A stretch of 64,000 nt of DNA, taken from Botryococcus braunii (Eukaryota > Chlorophyta > Trebouxiophyceae). The notes beneath the pieces are model-generated. The model saw only the letters and a list, made by a program, of their open reading frames with translations, ran no database searches and had not been told where the DNA came from. The stretch is taken from positions 38,934-102,933 of the forward strand of contig KV908534.1 of assembly GCA_002005505.1 (NCBI GenBank), written 5' to 3'. Position numbers and translations under genes: made by a program. Positions 42,931-58,148 of this stretch are shown piece after piece. Each line of letters opens with the position of its first letter. Within the stretch, counting starts at the first letter, position 1.

Positions 42931-43085
42931 TGTGGCATGGAGACACCGCGGTGCACTACTGATCCCAGAAAGGGGAAACGTTGGGTGACACAGATCTTAG
43001 GGAAGGAAGGGGTGGGGGGAGGAGACCTTATCGGCGGGAGGGTTCCCTCTGCCCTTGCGGGGACGTTTGGGGGCGGGTGATTTCT
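41581..43085. repeat. Three long tandem units (about 460-560 bp) each with (CA)n tracts
   Basis: Units begin at GAACAT near 41581, 42037 and 42595. Each has a purine-rich part (CCTGGCAGCA...GGGGG), a CATGACCA/GCAATGA part, a (CA)n tract (about 41787-41876; 42267-42391; 42789-42927) and a CATGG...GACACCG...GGAGACCTTA part. They are diverged copies of one unit. On the minus strand each has a conserved CCAGGRAAGGGGAGACGT...GATGTTCAT stretch that could be a duplicated exon, but this is unproven. Confidence 0.75.
42553..42584. repeat. Perfect 32-bp palindrome
   Basis: Inverted halves GGTCAAAGACAATAGG / CCTATTGTCTTTGACC with no spacer, present only in the second tandem unit. Confidence 0.9.
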
Positions 43086-43159
43086 TAATCTTTTCTCCCT
43101 TTTTTGCAGTCTTCGCCCTCTGGCAAAACAGATTTTGACTGTCAGACAGTGCTGCTTAC

Positions 43160-44759
43160 CAAGTACGTGTTGACCAGGGCTAAAGTGTGACACAAAGGAC
43201 TCAACCTGGAGGTTCCAGACTTGTGGCTACTTCCCAGTAAAGGCATAGGAGAAAAGCGCAGAGCGTGTTCCAATGGCAGGCAACATTCAGGTGTTAGGTG
43301 TATGTGAAGTACCTTGGCGGTGTGGGCCGCATCTGGAGGTGGTCCAGGGTGATTTGCCGTCTCTACTGCCTCTCCTTGCGTGCGATCTCTAATCTGTCCC
43401 ATGACAATGGCATTTTCGAAAAATAATTCTCGTGTGCTAAACCCATAAATACCCGTTTGTAAGACGAGTGAAATATAAGTACCGTGTATTCCCCCAGGCA
43501 TAATAGCCGCACTACACGATCAATGAATTCAAAGTGACAGCATGCATGCTCTCACTTTCACATGATCATGAGACCAGCACACCACACACACGCACTCACA
43601 CACACCAACACATGGAGGGACACGCTCAAACGCACAAATAAGGTATGCAGGTCGGGGGCGGGGAGAGGGAGATAGAGGGGGGGGGGGGGGAGGGGGGAGG
43701 GAGAGGGAGAGAGAGACAGGGGGGAGGGGGGGCACAAGCACAAGCACACCTGTACTGCCATCAAGGCAGCAAAGTCCATTGAGGACGTCGACGCGTTGCT
43801 CCTTGCAACTCCAACCTCCAAGCTCGTAGCTGCAGATCTGTTTAGCACACAATCATGTGTCAGGCCATGGTCTCAGGCTGAGTCCACAGACTTTTCAGTT
43901 AGTAATAGTGACTTTTAAGTGCAGAGAATAGGCTGTGTACTAGAAGCCCAATGTGTCTTACATGCCTTGGTGCCTGTGAGTGAGGCAGAACAAGGCTAAC
44001 TTTCATGAGGTTGCCAACTGAAGATTCCTTAAGGGCATACCTGTCTGTGTTCTGCACACTTGCCGTTGCAGCGCATATTGCTAAGTTCCTCTTCTGAGCT
44101 GTGCTGGTATGGTTCATGCGATGATGCTGAAAATCAGCCTTTCTTTCATGTTTACACTTCAATGTTTTTGCCTGTGGGCCAAAGATTACATGTATGTTAG
44201 GGGCTGTGGAGACGGCAGTCCGTTTCTGAATGTGCAAGATTGGAAGAAGCATATAGCCATGGAGACATAGAAAAGGAGGCATAGAGTTTAAAGGCATGGA
44301 AGGGCAAGTGGCCCTTACACTGCAAGACGTTTGGACAGCTCACAGAAATTCGTACCTGTTCCCAGTCTTCAGGTTGTGTGCCATTCACAGCGTGACCCAA
44401 GAGGGCTTTGGCCCAGTCCTTCTCCTGTCTCCACTCCATGAAATATCGCATATCCTCATTGGTTACATTCAACTCCTTCCCTGACAGAAGTTGTTTGTGT
44501 ACAGCTCTATTCATGTCTGATGCCGACCTATCCAGCATAAACATTTATGCATTTCAGTACGATACAAAAAGATTAGAAACCATACTGCAATGGCCAGAGT
44601 ACAAAGTACAATGTTGCTTATGACAGTAAACAGAAAGATAAAGAAGAATAATTTGTACTTACTTCGTCAAGTACTTTCTAACCTCTTCTGGGGTCACGCC
44701 GTAGACATGTACGACTCTGCTAACAATATATTCCCTTGCAGCCCTCACCAAAGTTGAGT
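43160..44759 (-). CDS. Putative multi-exon gene fragment of unknown function (six exons)
   Basis: Six segments joined by GT-AG boundaries keep one phase: 44759-44663 (ends before GTAAGT), 44527-44356 (before GTACGA), 44171-44041 (before GTATGC), 43837-43750 (before GTGTGC), 43393-43313 (before GTACTT) and 43205-43160 (before GTAAGC). Peptide samples: [80 protein letters not shown]. The composition looks like real protein, but I recognise no family. Both ends are missing: no start exon and no stop. It lies between S2 pieces in composite 2, so it may be a host gene fragment captured by the transposon. The last two exons are the least sure. Confidence 0.5.
43653..43732. repeat. G-rich purine tract
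   Basis: 80 bp of almost only G and A with runs of 5-14 G; it could form G-quadruplexes on the plus strand. It lies in the predicted intron between the 43837-43750 and 43393-43313 exons. Confidence 0.8.
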
Positions 44760-44769
44760 CTGCACACCG

Positions 44770-45214
44770 GTAGCAGCACACCCGTCAACCCTCAGTGTTT
44801 GCATTTGCAGAACTGCAACAGCAGCCCCATCCCCCCCTTCCCTGCCCCTCCCAACCAAGTATGCACGAATTTAACGAGGTACATATAACAGGATGCATAT
44901 GGGCATACAGGGCTCATCCGTTACTAGCAAGTACATCCCCTTGGCCAATCCAACGTCAAGATTGTCCTTTGGATGCCGTAGCCAATTCGTCCATTGGTAC
45001 TTCCTCGCCAGACTCATCCATTCCTGATGAGGGCCCCGGCCCTTTTTTCTGTGTTGGACATTGGGCTCCACAGCTGTAGCTGTAGAGCCTGCAGCTGGAG
45101 TGCCCTGGTAGGGCACGATGGCGCCTTCACCAACGTCATGTGCCGCATGTGGCACATCACCTATTAGTATAACAATATTCTTTACCGTAACAAACAAATT
45201 GGGTAGTTGAGTAA
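44770..45214 (-). other. Unassigned DNA upstream of the exon-like segments
   Basis: Minus-strand frames here give ordinary-looking peptide (for example SSGMDESGEEVPMDELATAS), but I could not find splice sites joining them in phase to 44759. They may hold a further exon. Confidence 0.3.
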
Positions 45215-46543
<1,329 letters not shown>

Positions 46544-47296
46544 CACTCCCCCGAAAAAATTAGTGGCGGTCACTTTCAGAAGTTGTTGCTACATATAGAT
46601 AGGGGCTCTGCATACAAGCGTGCCATTAAACGGTCCCTTTGTGAGTTGTTGTTAGCGCATGGGGCTAGCAAGCCATGACTCTAAATAGATTGCAAGCAAT
46701 CCCCAAATTCTTGACATGGCCCAGAATTTCTGTTTCCTCAAGTTTTGTCCCCTACGGCCCTTGCGTTTAAAGCCTCACAAGGTTTCCCCTTAGACCTTGC
46801 TCGCGGGTCCGGGCCCACACACACCTCTGTCAAGGGCCAATCCTTTGGATAGTGGCACCCAAAGCCATGCTGGGCTCCTATCCTCTTCATACCACACGAA
46901 AATACAGCATGCAAAATTGCATTTTAGCCCAAAGTGACCCCCGAACCTTGTACGGAGTACATTGGCTTACCTGAAAACTCACACGCCCTGACCGTCCCTC
47001 TTCAAATACACGGCCTTGTGCCTTGCTTTCTAATCAAATTTAATTTGGAAAGGGAATTTTCTTTGTTAGAATTCCAGGCGTGACGACTCTGGACCACAGC
47101 CGAGTCGCCCGCTTGCCCACCTTAAAAAATTTGCCTTAGTGCGAAAGAGAGAGTCGGTTCATCGTACTCTTGGCAGTACATACCACGTCAGCACTAGAGC
47201 TACACATGGCTGTGTCTCGCTTCCCTAGGCACGTGCGGCTACCTTAGGCAATTTCGCCCTGTATATTCGACCGCCACTTATTTTTTCGGGGGAGTG
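46544..47296 (-). mobile_element. E2 copy 4 (753 bp, inverted)
   Basis: Reverse complement of the other E2 copies. It begins with the mirror of the right end (CCCGAAAAAATTAG) and ends with the mirror of the left end (CTTATTTTTTCGGG). The S2 start sequence ATGCGAG faces outward on both sides. Confidence 0.85.
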
Positions 47297-48049
47297 ATGC
47301 GAGTTTGGTGTTTTCTTCCTAACTCACTCGCCGGAAATCTGCTGGCGTGTCGCGAATGCATTAAGCACTGGGCCGCAAAACTTCAGCTATAATGATAACT
47401 TACGTCTTTAAGGTAAATACAATGAAAATGTTGGGTAAATTTTAAAAAACTGCTTCGTGGGTTGCTGCCGGGATTTCGCCGATGGTCTTTCGAAGTGCGA
47501 CACCCTTGTCTTGCACTTCCGTCACCGGACATGCTGTGAAATAAGACATTCTGGCAAATTAAAAGATTTTTTGAAGGATTGATTCGTGTGCAATTCGATA
47601 TTTGGCTACTTTCAAGACTTTGTCCTACGTGATTGGACCAACGGGTTTGATAAGTGGCGGATAGACAAATGTAGCATTCAAACAACGGTCCAGAACTTTT
47701 TAAACTACGGTGGTTAGACCCATTTGCTTGATACCGCAACCATCTGCTGGCCAAAACGTCCAGATATATGCCACATGGTGTAGATCTGATGATGATCCAG
47801 TGGTAGCAAAACAATAAACATGAAGCTCTTAAAACTTATAGGGTTCACCTACGTTCGTCTTGGATACTAAAGAGCCCTTTCAAGTATATGGGTACGTCCA
47901 AATTTGGGAGGTGTCTGTCCAATGAAGATGTGGATGTGTATGTGCACATGCCCACTACAAACACGAATGAACTCAAGCAGATAAAGTGCAAGAAATCTAT
48001 TGTTTCTTATTGGCATTTCCAGATGTCACTCTCGCTCCAGCATGTCATT

Positions 48050-48140
<91 letters not shown>

Positions 48141-48770
48141 ATCTCTCATAAACCCACACACACATCATCCTCATCATCCTCTCGTTAATTTGCAACCATC
48201 TAATAGAAACTAGCACGCCGCTCCTCGTGTTGGTAACGGCTATGTCACACGTGTCCGCCATGGCAAAAGCTAGGCTATCCTTCAATCCAGGTTGGCCGGA
48301 AGAATGACAATGCCATGAAGCATTTTGAGTCACACAAATCGTTACTAATTGAGAGCGTAGGCCCATATGTTTTACTTTCAAACGTTTCTTGAGCCATCCG
48401 ACCATGTCTAAAATCATGGTCGTGTGTGTAATGCAAGCCGTGGCTTGTTAGATTCCATATACCATGGTATTTTTATTGCTCTCCATTCGTCAACATGGTG
48501 CTAACCAAACTCTGGCACGTTCTTACATAATCTAATTGAAATGACGTTTCAATTATGTATGCCAAGTCCCAAACGAAGGGAAGCCATGTGCTGCTATGAC
48601 GAGAAATGGAGCGCACTTCTATTTAATGAGTGTCACATGTGCTAGGTGTTGTGTACCCCTTCCCCACATGAGTGGGGGACGCCACCCCTGGGTCATTTGG
48701 GGCCTATCAGGAAACCCACGTGACACTCACGTGACATGACCTATTATTGTACCAGGGGGATTAAGGCACT
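47297..48770. repeat. S2 passenger, copy 4 (1474 bp, no TRIM)
   Basis: Complete S2 without TRIM. It gives the empty TRIM site within the (CT)n tract and the empty C1 site (GGGGGATTAAGGCACT). Minus-strand 143-codon (47383-47814) and about 80-codon frames are present; no domain recognised. Confidence 0.85.
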
Positions 48771-49523
48771 CACTCCCCCGAAAAAATAAGTGGCGGTCGA
48801 ATATACAGGGCGAAATTGCCTAAGGTAGCCGCACGTGCCTAGGGAAGCGAGACACAGCCATGTGTAGCTCTAGTGCTGACGTGGTATGTACTGCCAAGAG
48901 TACGATGAACCGACTCTCTCTTTCGCACAAAGGCAAATTTTCTAAGGTGGGCAAGCGGGCGACTCGGCAGTGGTCCAGAGTCGTCACGCCTGAAATTCTA
49001 ACAAAGAAAATTCCCTTTCCAAATTAAATTTGATTAGAAAGCAAGGCACAAGGCCGTGTATTTGAAGAGGGACGGTCAGGGCGTGTGAGTTTTCAGGTAA
49101 GCCAATGTACTCCGTACAAGGTTCGGGGGTCACTTTGGGCTAAAATGCAATTTTGCATGCTGTATTTTCGTGTGGTATGAAGAGGACAGGAGCCCAGCAT
49201 GGCTTTGGGTGCCACTATCCAAAGGATTGGCCCTTGACAGAGGTGTGTGTGGGCCCGGACCCGCGAGCAAGGTCTAAGGGGAAACCTTGTGAGGCTTTAA
49301 ACGCAAGGGCCGTAGGGGACAAAACTTGAGGAAACAGAAATTCTGGGCCTTGTCAAGAATTTGGGGATTGCTTGCAATCTATTTAGAGTCATGGCTTGCT
49401 AGCCCCATGCGCTAACAACAACTCACAAAGGGACCGTTTATTGGCACGCTTGTATGCAGAGCCCCTATCTATATGTAGCAACAACTTCTCAAAGTGACCG
49501 CCACTAATTTTTTCGGGGGAGTG
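48771..49523 (+). mobile_element. E2 copy 5 (753 bp)
   Basis: Same ends and length as the other copies. One local change, GCACAAAGGCAAAT near 48930, replaces GCACTTGGGCAAAT. Confidence 0.85.
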
Positions 49524-50994
<1,471 letters not shown>

Positions 50995-51747
50995 CACTCC
51001 CCCGAAAAAATAAGTGGCGGTCGAATATACAGGGCGAAATTGCCTAAGGTAGCCGCACGTGCCTAGGGAAGCGAGACACAGCCATGTGTAGCTCTAGTGC
51101 TGACGTGGTATGTACTGCCAAGAGTACGAAGAACCGACTCTCTCTTTCGCACTTAGGCAAATTTTCTAAGGTGGGCAAGCGGGCGACTCGGCAGTGGTCC
51201 AGAGTCGTCACGCCTGAAATTCTAACAAAGAAAATTCCCTTTCCAAATTAAATTTGATTAGAAAGCAAGGCACAAGGCCGTGTATTTGAAGAGGCACGGT
51301 CAGGGCGTGTGAGTTTTCAGGTAAGCCAATGTACTCCGTACAAGGTTTGGGGGTCACTTTGGGCTAAAATGCAATTTTGCATGCTGTATTTTCGTGTGGT
51401 ATGAAGAGGATAGGAGCCCAGCATGGCTTTGGGTGCCACTATCCAAAGGATTGGCCCTTAACAGAGGTGTGTGTGGGCCCGGACCCGCGAGCAAGGTCTA
51501 AGGGGAAACCTTGTGAGGCTTTAAACGCAAGGGCCGAAGGGGACAAAACTTGAGGAAACAGAAATTCTGGGCCTTGTCAAGAATTTGGGGATTGCTTGCA
51601 ATCTATTTAAAGTCATGGCTTGCTAGCCCCATGCGCTAACAACAACTCACAAAGGGACCGTTTAATGGCACGCTTGTATGCAAAGCCCCTATCTATATGT
51701 AGCAACAACTTCTCAAAGTGACCGCCACTAATTTTTTCGGGGGAGTG
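50995..51747 (+). mobile_element. E2 copy 6 (753 bp), right edge of composite 2
   Basis: Ends GGGGGAGTG at 51747. Next comes the TAT duplication and the G0 frame, not S2, so this is the outer boundary. Confidence 0.85.
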
Positions 51748-52446
51748 TATGCACACAAGGCAAAGACTATAAAACTGTTCTCAACTTCACTTGATGCACC
51801 ACTTTCGCAATGTCACCCGTGGCCACTTCCACTTCCAATTCATCCACTTGTTGCGGGGTTATGTTCACTCGCTTCAGAAATTCTGCCGAGATGAATGAGA
51901 GTTTCCCCCCGGTATTAACTGCACAATAAGCGGTTGCCCTTGCAACCGTACCGCGCAAGACCATTTGCACTTCGGGGTGCTCTTTTCTCACCATTGATAT
52001 ACTGGGCCTCTTCTTGTCATACCACACTTCAAAAGACCACGGAGCCACAATTTTCTCTTCCCCATGCGCAACTTTTAAAGCTACACTTTCGTTGTGCCTC
52101 CCCTCCATAATTCTCTCTGTACTTTTGAAAAGGGGAGCAACACTTACGGCCTTAGCAACTCGGCAAAACAAAATAAGCGCCAATCTGACGGGCATTCTTC
52201 TTCAGGGCATTATACGCGGAGAGCACTTCATGGGCTTTTTCGGGCTTAAGCACAAACGCATACACGTGACCATCTTGCAGGTTCACTTGGGGGGGTATCT
52301 TCACAAACAAGGATATCAATACCAGGTCCCCATTCCAAACAAACATGAGCAGCCACAAGTTTTGAGAAAGATAAGTCTTCATACCAACCAAAGCGTCCAC
52401 GCCCTCGAGAGGATCCACGCCCACTCGGTGCATTCAGAGGAGACAC
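51748..52446 (-). pseudogene. G0 gag C-terminus and protease N-terminal part
   Basis: Minus strand. A gag tail rich in RG (GRGSSRGRGRFGW) near 52390-52440 is followed, after frame changes, by a linker and the protease start (AYCAVNTGGKLSFISAEFL). The catalytic triplet reads NTG where relatives have DTG, which would abolish activity. A TAG at 51769-51767 interrupts the frame that otherwise runs on, across the E2 array, into 18178-18014. The gag capsid region and LTR are missing beyond about 52446. Confidence 0.75.
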
Positions 52447-52553
52447 CAGTCAGGTTAGAGCATTCAGCGGAATCTGTTACAAGCCGGTCAGCACCGGGAC
52501 TTCCTTCGACGCCAAGATGCGTGCCACTTTCTAGAGCCTTCGATCAAACCCGG

Positions 52554-52628
52554 AATCCTACACATTTCAGGACCTGGCAGCTTCCTGCCCAAAATCCTAC
52601 ACATTTCAGGACCTGGCAGGTTCCTGCC
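52554..52628. repeat. 36-bp tandem repeat at the G0/C2 junction
   Basis: AATCCTACACATTTCAGGAC... occurs at 52554-52589 and 52593-52628 with one mismatch. The DNA between about 52447 and 52630 matches neither G0 nor C2 recognisably. Confidence 0.8.
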
Positions 52629-52679
52629 GTTACAATATTTCTGGTTGGTAGATTTGTCTCTCTCTCTGAAAGGAGTGTT

Positions 52680-53447
52680 CACCATGTTGAAGGAACTAAG
52701 AACATAGAATCATGCAGTGCACAGGTGGACAAAATAAATGTCAACTTGTGGCACAGAAGGTTTTGTCATCTTGGCCCTCACTCACTAGCAAAGTTGAGGA
52801 ACAATGATATGGTAACAGGCTTAAAACTACCAAAAGGGAATCTATCCAAAATGGTTGGGAGTGAGGGGATTTGTGATGCATGTCAACTTGGTAGGATGAC
52901 TGCATCTCCTCATAAACCCACTGGCTCTGTTGTTGTTAATAGACTTGAGTTAGTGCATATGGATCTCATGGGTCCTATCTCTCCAGTTACCCCTGAGGGA
53001 GAGAGATATGCCTTGACAATTATAGATGAGCACTCTAACTACTCTAGAGTGGTATTATTGAAAAACAAGAGTGAAGCTTCCAAATGTGCTATAAATGTTT
53101 TTAAAGAGCTTCAGGTGGCTACAAGCTGTCAAGTTAAGACTGTTAGGACAAATTGTGGCACTGAATTCAATGGTCTTGAAACCTTCTGTAGGAAGGAGGG
53201 AATCTCTCACCAGAGGACCCCTCCTTATTCTCATGAATCAAATGGGAAAGTTGAAAGGTTAAACAGAACTCTACAAGAAAAGGTTAGACCTATCTTGGCT
53301 GATTCTAATTTGCCTAAGAAGTGGTGGGGTGAGGCTATACTAACTGCAAATCATGTGAGAAATTTGTCCCCTGTTTCTGGTGGAATTCTTACACCTCATG
53401 AGTTGTTATTTGGACAAAGCCTTCAGTTGAGCATTTAAGAGTATTTG
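52680..53447 (+). pseudogene. C2 integrase, N-terminal and core part
   Basis: GAG-pre-integrase and HHCC finger (LWHRRFCHL...CDACQLGRM), then the core with HMDLMGPISP, RTNCGTEFNG and GKVERLNRTLQ. The second catalytic Asp reads Asn (RTN; C1 has RTD). Near 53417 one base seems missing from an A-run, shifting HELLFGQ into a short tail that stops at 53438; the other frame continues VEHLRVF up to G1b. Confidence 0.85.
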
Positions 53448-53744
53448 TGATACAGTAGAAACGGCCAAAGGATGCGGGAACAATGGTTACAACTTGTTTG
53501 GGCTCCACCTCGGTACCCGTCCAGTCCGGCCCGGTCCTTCCTCTGCCAAAGCCTTATTCTATCCTGTTCTAAGTGTCCCTGTCTCCATCGCCAATGCGCC
53601 TTGTCAAGTAAGGGGTCACTCCCTTGGCGCGTGAAGCAGCCACTTCTTGGCGTGGAGGACCATAACTCACGAAGGGACCTTTATGGAGGTCCAAATCCTC
53701 GTGGTCCGGTCATTTTCCTATAACACGCGACTATTCCTGTTACA
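53448..53744 (-). repeat. 3' LTR of G1b
   Basis: 297 bp, TGATACAG...CCTGTTACA, followed by the purine tract (about 53745-53758). Confidence 0.9.
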
Positions 53745-54334
53745 CCCTCCCCCCCTTAGCTTGGACGTCACGGCCAAGAGGGAGACTCACTCTAAACAAC
53801 TACACTACGCACCTAACACACTTGGCAGAGGTACAGTCCTGTCACGTCCTGTCCGCGGGTACTAGTCTGGCGTCCCCAGCCCAATGCCAGACCCCTGTCC
53901 TGTCCTGTCTTGTCCAGCCCTGTCCGTCTAACAATGTAAAGTCTGTCCCGTCCATACATGAATTCGCCCGTCCTGTCCAATAGGAATTCTACCCAACGGC
54001 AGTGGGGCCACCCATCTGCGTCGGGCGTTACGCTACAGCGCGAGCTAGCACGGATGTCGCGACATTACATGATTGACGTCCGAAACCTGACAAGGGTGAG
54101 CAGTCAGCACCGCACGCACCAGAGGTAGACGACACCCTACCTCGACGAGTCCTGTCCAGCGTGAGCGGTCATCACCGCTTGCACCCGAGGTAGACATTCT
54201 ACCCCGCTTACATCCTATTCATCCGAGTGCGCTCTAGTACTGGGATACCCCCAGGGTACACTCTAAGGGCCAAGCTTAGAGCTTCCAAGGTGGCCCAAGG
54301 ACGCACCGAGGGGCCGACCCGACCTGCCAGAGCA

Positions 54335-57300
54335 CTAAGCGCGCCTAGCGCGTTTCCGCTGCTTCTCAGCATTTTTACCACGTCCTTTACGTTTCTTGTC
54401 CACCTTTTCTTTTTGTTCCGGCCTGTGCTCCGTGGTTAAATCCCAGTACCGCTGTAACGCCTCCCTGGCGTGTTCTAAGTTATCCTCTGGCTCCCAAGTA
54501 TTATGAATATCCTGATACCCGGTCCACTTTACAAGATATTCTCGCGCAGTTTTTCGACCTCGTAACTTTCGTTCCCTATGAGCTAGCACAGCCTCGACCT
54601 CATACTCCTCTTCTCCATCAATAATCTCAGGTAGAGGAGGAGGTTGTACCGTCCCACCTTCCTTATAAGGCTTAAGCATAGAAACATGGAAGACATCATG
54701 AACCCTCAGAGTTTTTGGAAGCCTAATTCTGAAAGCTACCGATGATACCTCCTGGACGATGGGAAAAGGCCCAATAAACCGAGGTAAGAGTTTTCTTGTC
54801 CGAGTATGCTTGAATTTCAGATTCTTTGTTGAGAGGCGGACAGGTTGGCCTATTTTTAAAATAGGAGCATCTTTTCTCCTCGCGTCCGCATATGCCTTCA
54901 TGCGGTCCTGCGCAGCTTTGAGTCATGTCCGTGCTCTTTCTAGATCCCATCTCATCCTTCGTACAAACTCTGCTGCTGCTGGTACATACTCACGTACAGA
55001 AGATGTCACACCTTCATAGACTTCCTGGAAGGGAATCGTGGGATCCTGACCGAAGGTCAATCTAAAGGGAGTAGTGTTGATTGATTGCTGAAAAGTGTTG
55101 TTGTAAGAAAATTCAGCCTCACACAAATGTTTATCCCAGTCGTTGTGTCTTCCAGTGACGTAATGACGCAAATAATCCTCCAAGATCCTATTAATTCGTT
55201 CCGTTTGACCGTCGGTCTGCGGATGAAACGCTGTAGATAGCGCAGAGCGACAACCGGTCAACCGAAAGAGCTCTTGACAGAAGCGACCCACCCACCTAGG
55301 ATCTCTGTCTGATACAATGTGAGTGGGAAACCCATGCAAGGTGAAAACCCGGGTCCGTAACAGTTGAGCTATCACTTCTGCACTTGCGTCAGTGGTCGTC
55401 GGAGCGAAGTGCGCATACTTTGACAACCTATCAACAGCAACCCAGATAGCGTCATATCCCTCCTTAGTTCTTGGCAGTCCAGTGATTAGGTCCATAGACA
55501 TTGATTGCCACTTTCTGTCAGGTATTTCTAGAGGGTGTAGTAACCCTACAGGTAAGTGTGCTGGGGCTTTGACACGCTGACACGAGTCACATTGGGCCAC
55601 AAAGTCAGCCACATCTGAGGACATCCCTGGCCACCACCAGGAACGTTGAACTAATTCGAGGGTCCTGTCCCTGCCTGGATGACCAACTATAGGTGGTCCA
55701 TGCAAATTTTCCAGGATTTCTCTACGAAGGTTACGTTCGACACCGTCAGAACTCATATGGTGGGAGGGAACGTAAATGTGCGCACCGCGCTTCCACAAGC
55801 CACTATGGAAGCTTAACTTGCGGCGATTTTGTTTACAATGGAGCCAATCATCTATCTCATATGCCTCACTTAAAACCCTTCCCCATCCCCTCAACCCGTC
55901 CATCGGCGTGGGTAGGGTGGTGGAGTCTGCAGCCTCCCCAACTCCCATCGCTCCTACTCCGACAGGGGGAGAGTGCTCCCCCAGGGGCCCTGCCCTAGCC
56001 TGAACCGACGCCTGAACCCCAGCCAGGGCCCGAGCTAGGGCTCGGACGTGGGCCCCGGCTAAGTGAGGACTCCTAGACAATGGGTCAGCAGGGTTAGTGG
56101 ATCCCGGTGCATATTCCCATTGGATGTCGAATAACTGTAGAAACTCCGCCCAGCGCGCCCGTCTGGGTGAGAGTAGGGTTTGGGTTTGCAAAAAACTATT
56201 CGCGCGATGGTCCGTAACAACTGTGAAAGTTTGCCCTAACAAGTAACACCTCCACTCCTTGAGGGCATACAACACACCTGCAAGCTCTTTCTCAGTTGTG
56301 GAATAATTGCGTTCGGCATTACTAAGCTTTTTACTGAAGTATGCTACAGGTCTACCTTCTTGCAATAGTACTGCACCCACCCCATAGTCACTGGCATCTG
56401 AGATCACTTTGAAAGGCTTGCTACTGTCTGGGAGTGCTAGTACAGGAGCATTGGACAAAGTTTCTTTTAAACTTTGAAACGCGTGCTCTTCAGCTTCTCC
56501 CCACGTCCAAGGAACTTTGCCAGTGAGCCGGGTTAAGGGGGCCGCAAGCGTACTGTAACCCGGGACGAACTTGCGGAAGTAGTTGGCTAGTCCCAAGAAT
56601 TGTCGTACGTGCGTGCTCCCCGTGGGTGTTGGCCAGTCCACAATAGTCCGAACTTTGGCAGGGTCAACTTTGATGCCGTTGCGCCCCACGACATGTCCCA
56701 AATACCGCAACTCGTCAGCAAAAAACTCACACTTGGATAATTTTGCATAAAGTTTTTCCTCTCTCAGCCGAGTAAGGATGCGAGTTAAGTGCTCTAAGTG
56801 CTGTTCCCTGGACTTGCTGTATACCAACAAATCATCTAGGTAAACCACAACAAAACCCTCTCGAATAAAATCATGAAACACACTGTTCATCAGTCTCTGA
56901 AACGTGGAGGGAGCATTCGTGAGACCAAAAGGAAGCACCAAAAATTCAAATGAACCTAAGGGTGTTCTAAAAGCGGTTTTGGGAACATCAGATTCATGTA
57001 ATCGCACTTGATGGTAACCTGACAAGAGATCAAAAGAGGTAAAGAACTTTGAACCCTGCAGCTTGTCCAGAAGATCGTCTATCCGTGGCAACGGATATTT
57101 GTCCTTCCTTGTTAAGTTATTAACTGCCCTGTAATCTATAACCATTCGGAATGTTCCGTCTTTCTTTCTCGCAAACAATATGGGGCTACCATACGGTGAT
57201 GCACTCGGCCTGATGAAACCCTGTGCCAGTAATTCCTCAACCTGCCTCCGACACTCCGCCACTTCTGGTTCAGCCAACCTGTAAGTGGGGCGACAGGGCG

Positions 57301-58148
57301 GCGTATGGCCGGGTGTCATAGGTATAGTGTGCAAGATGCCCCTGTCTGGAGGTAAATCTGGCAATTTCTCTGGAAAAACATCCAAAAACTCTAACAACAA
57401 TTGCTTCAAGTCCTGTGGCTTGTCTTTCATACCCTCAATAACACGCCGGGAGTTTTCGTTGAAATTTAGGCCGGTGGCTCCGGTGTCTTCGTCCCAAGGA
57501 TTATCCCCCTCTGTAGTTGCCACTGCAACCCTATGGAGATAGTGTGTTGCACAAACTGAGTCCTGTCCACTCCTTGCCTCTCGCACAACCCCCCAAAACC
57601 CTGGACAACCCTTTCGCATAGCCCGCCTAGCTTGACCCTCACTTATAACATTCACTTTTTGCGCCGGTAAGGTACCTCTTTCACTAGGGGGCAGCGGGTT
57701 GAAGAGTGTAATGTAGTGTGAGGAATGAGGCGGTTTAAGATGAACTGCGCCATGATTGTAGTCAATTAACGCTTTTCTTTCTTTCAGAAAATCCTCACCA
57801 AGGATTAAGTCCACCCCATCCAACAGAGTTTCGCAGACAATGAAATCCCTCTGTTCCACATATGTTTGAGATAAGTGCACCCTGAGCTTAGCTGTCCCCG
57901 CCGAGCGCATGGTCTGCCCATCTGCAAGCTGGACATCCACACACTTCTTTGACAGCCTCACTCCGAGAGTAGCTAGGAAGTCATGTCTGACGAACGAGTG
58001 CGTCGCCCCGGTATCGACTATAGCGACGCCCTTCACACCAGTACAGTTAACATGAAAAAGCATTGCTAAATGCCTATTTGAAAAAGCTTGAGCAAAAGAT
58101 ACGCTAAATTTGGGTCCGGCATGGTAAACTACATAGGAGTAGGGGACA
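54335..58148 (-). pseudogene. pol: G1b pol, N-terminally deleted with one nonsense codon
   Basis: Begins near the PYSYVVYHAG segment, before the protease. It then carries intact protease (DTGATHSF), RT (YLDD), RNase H, integrase and chromodomain. At about 54922 a TGA replaces the TGT of RARTCLKAAQ, splitting off the last ~190 residues (54335-54901) with the chromodomain. The usual N-terminal 110 residues and the gag-pol junction are deleted. RT and integrase core residues look unchanged. Confidence 0.9.

Larger units (their letters stand above)
40596..45214. other. 4.6-kb foreign block inside composite 2
   Basis: Unrelated to E2 or S2. It contains a CGAA-rich segment, perfect palindromes, three long CA-containing tandem units and exon-like sequences on the minus strand. 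The S2 sequence on the left is forward and on the right inverted, and they overlap in content, so the block is not a simple insertion; an inversion accompanied it. No terminal repeats were seen at its edges. Confidence 0.6.

Noticed and set aside
43142..43501. 119-codon single-exon minus-strand gene
   Set aside because: Only parts of it look coding, and these parts fit better as two exons in phase with the neighbouring exon-like segments.
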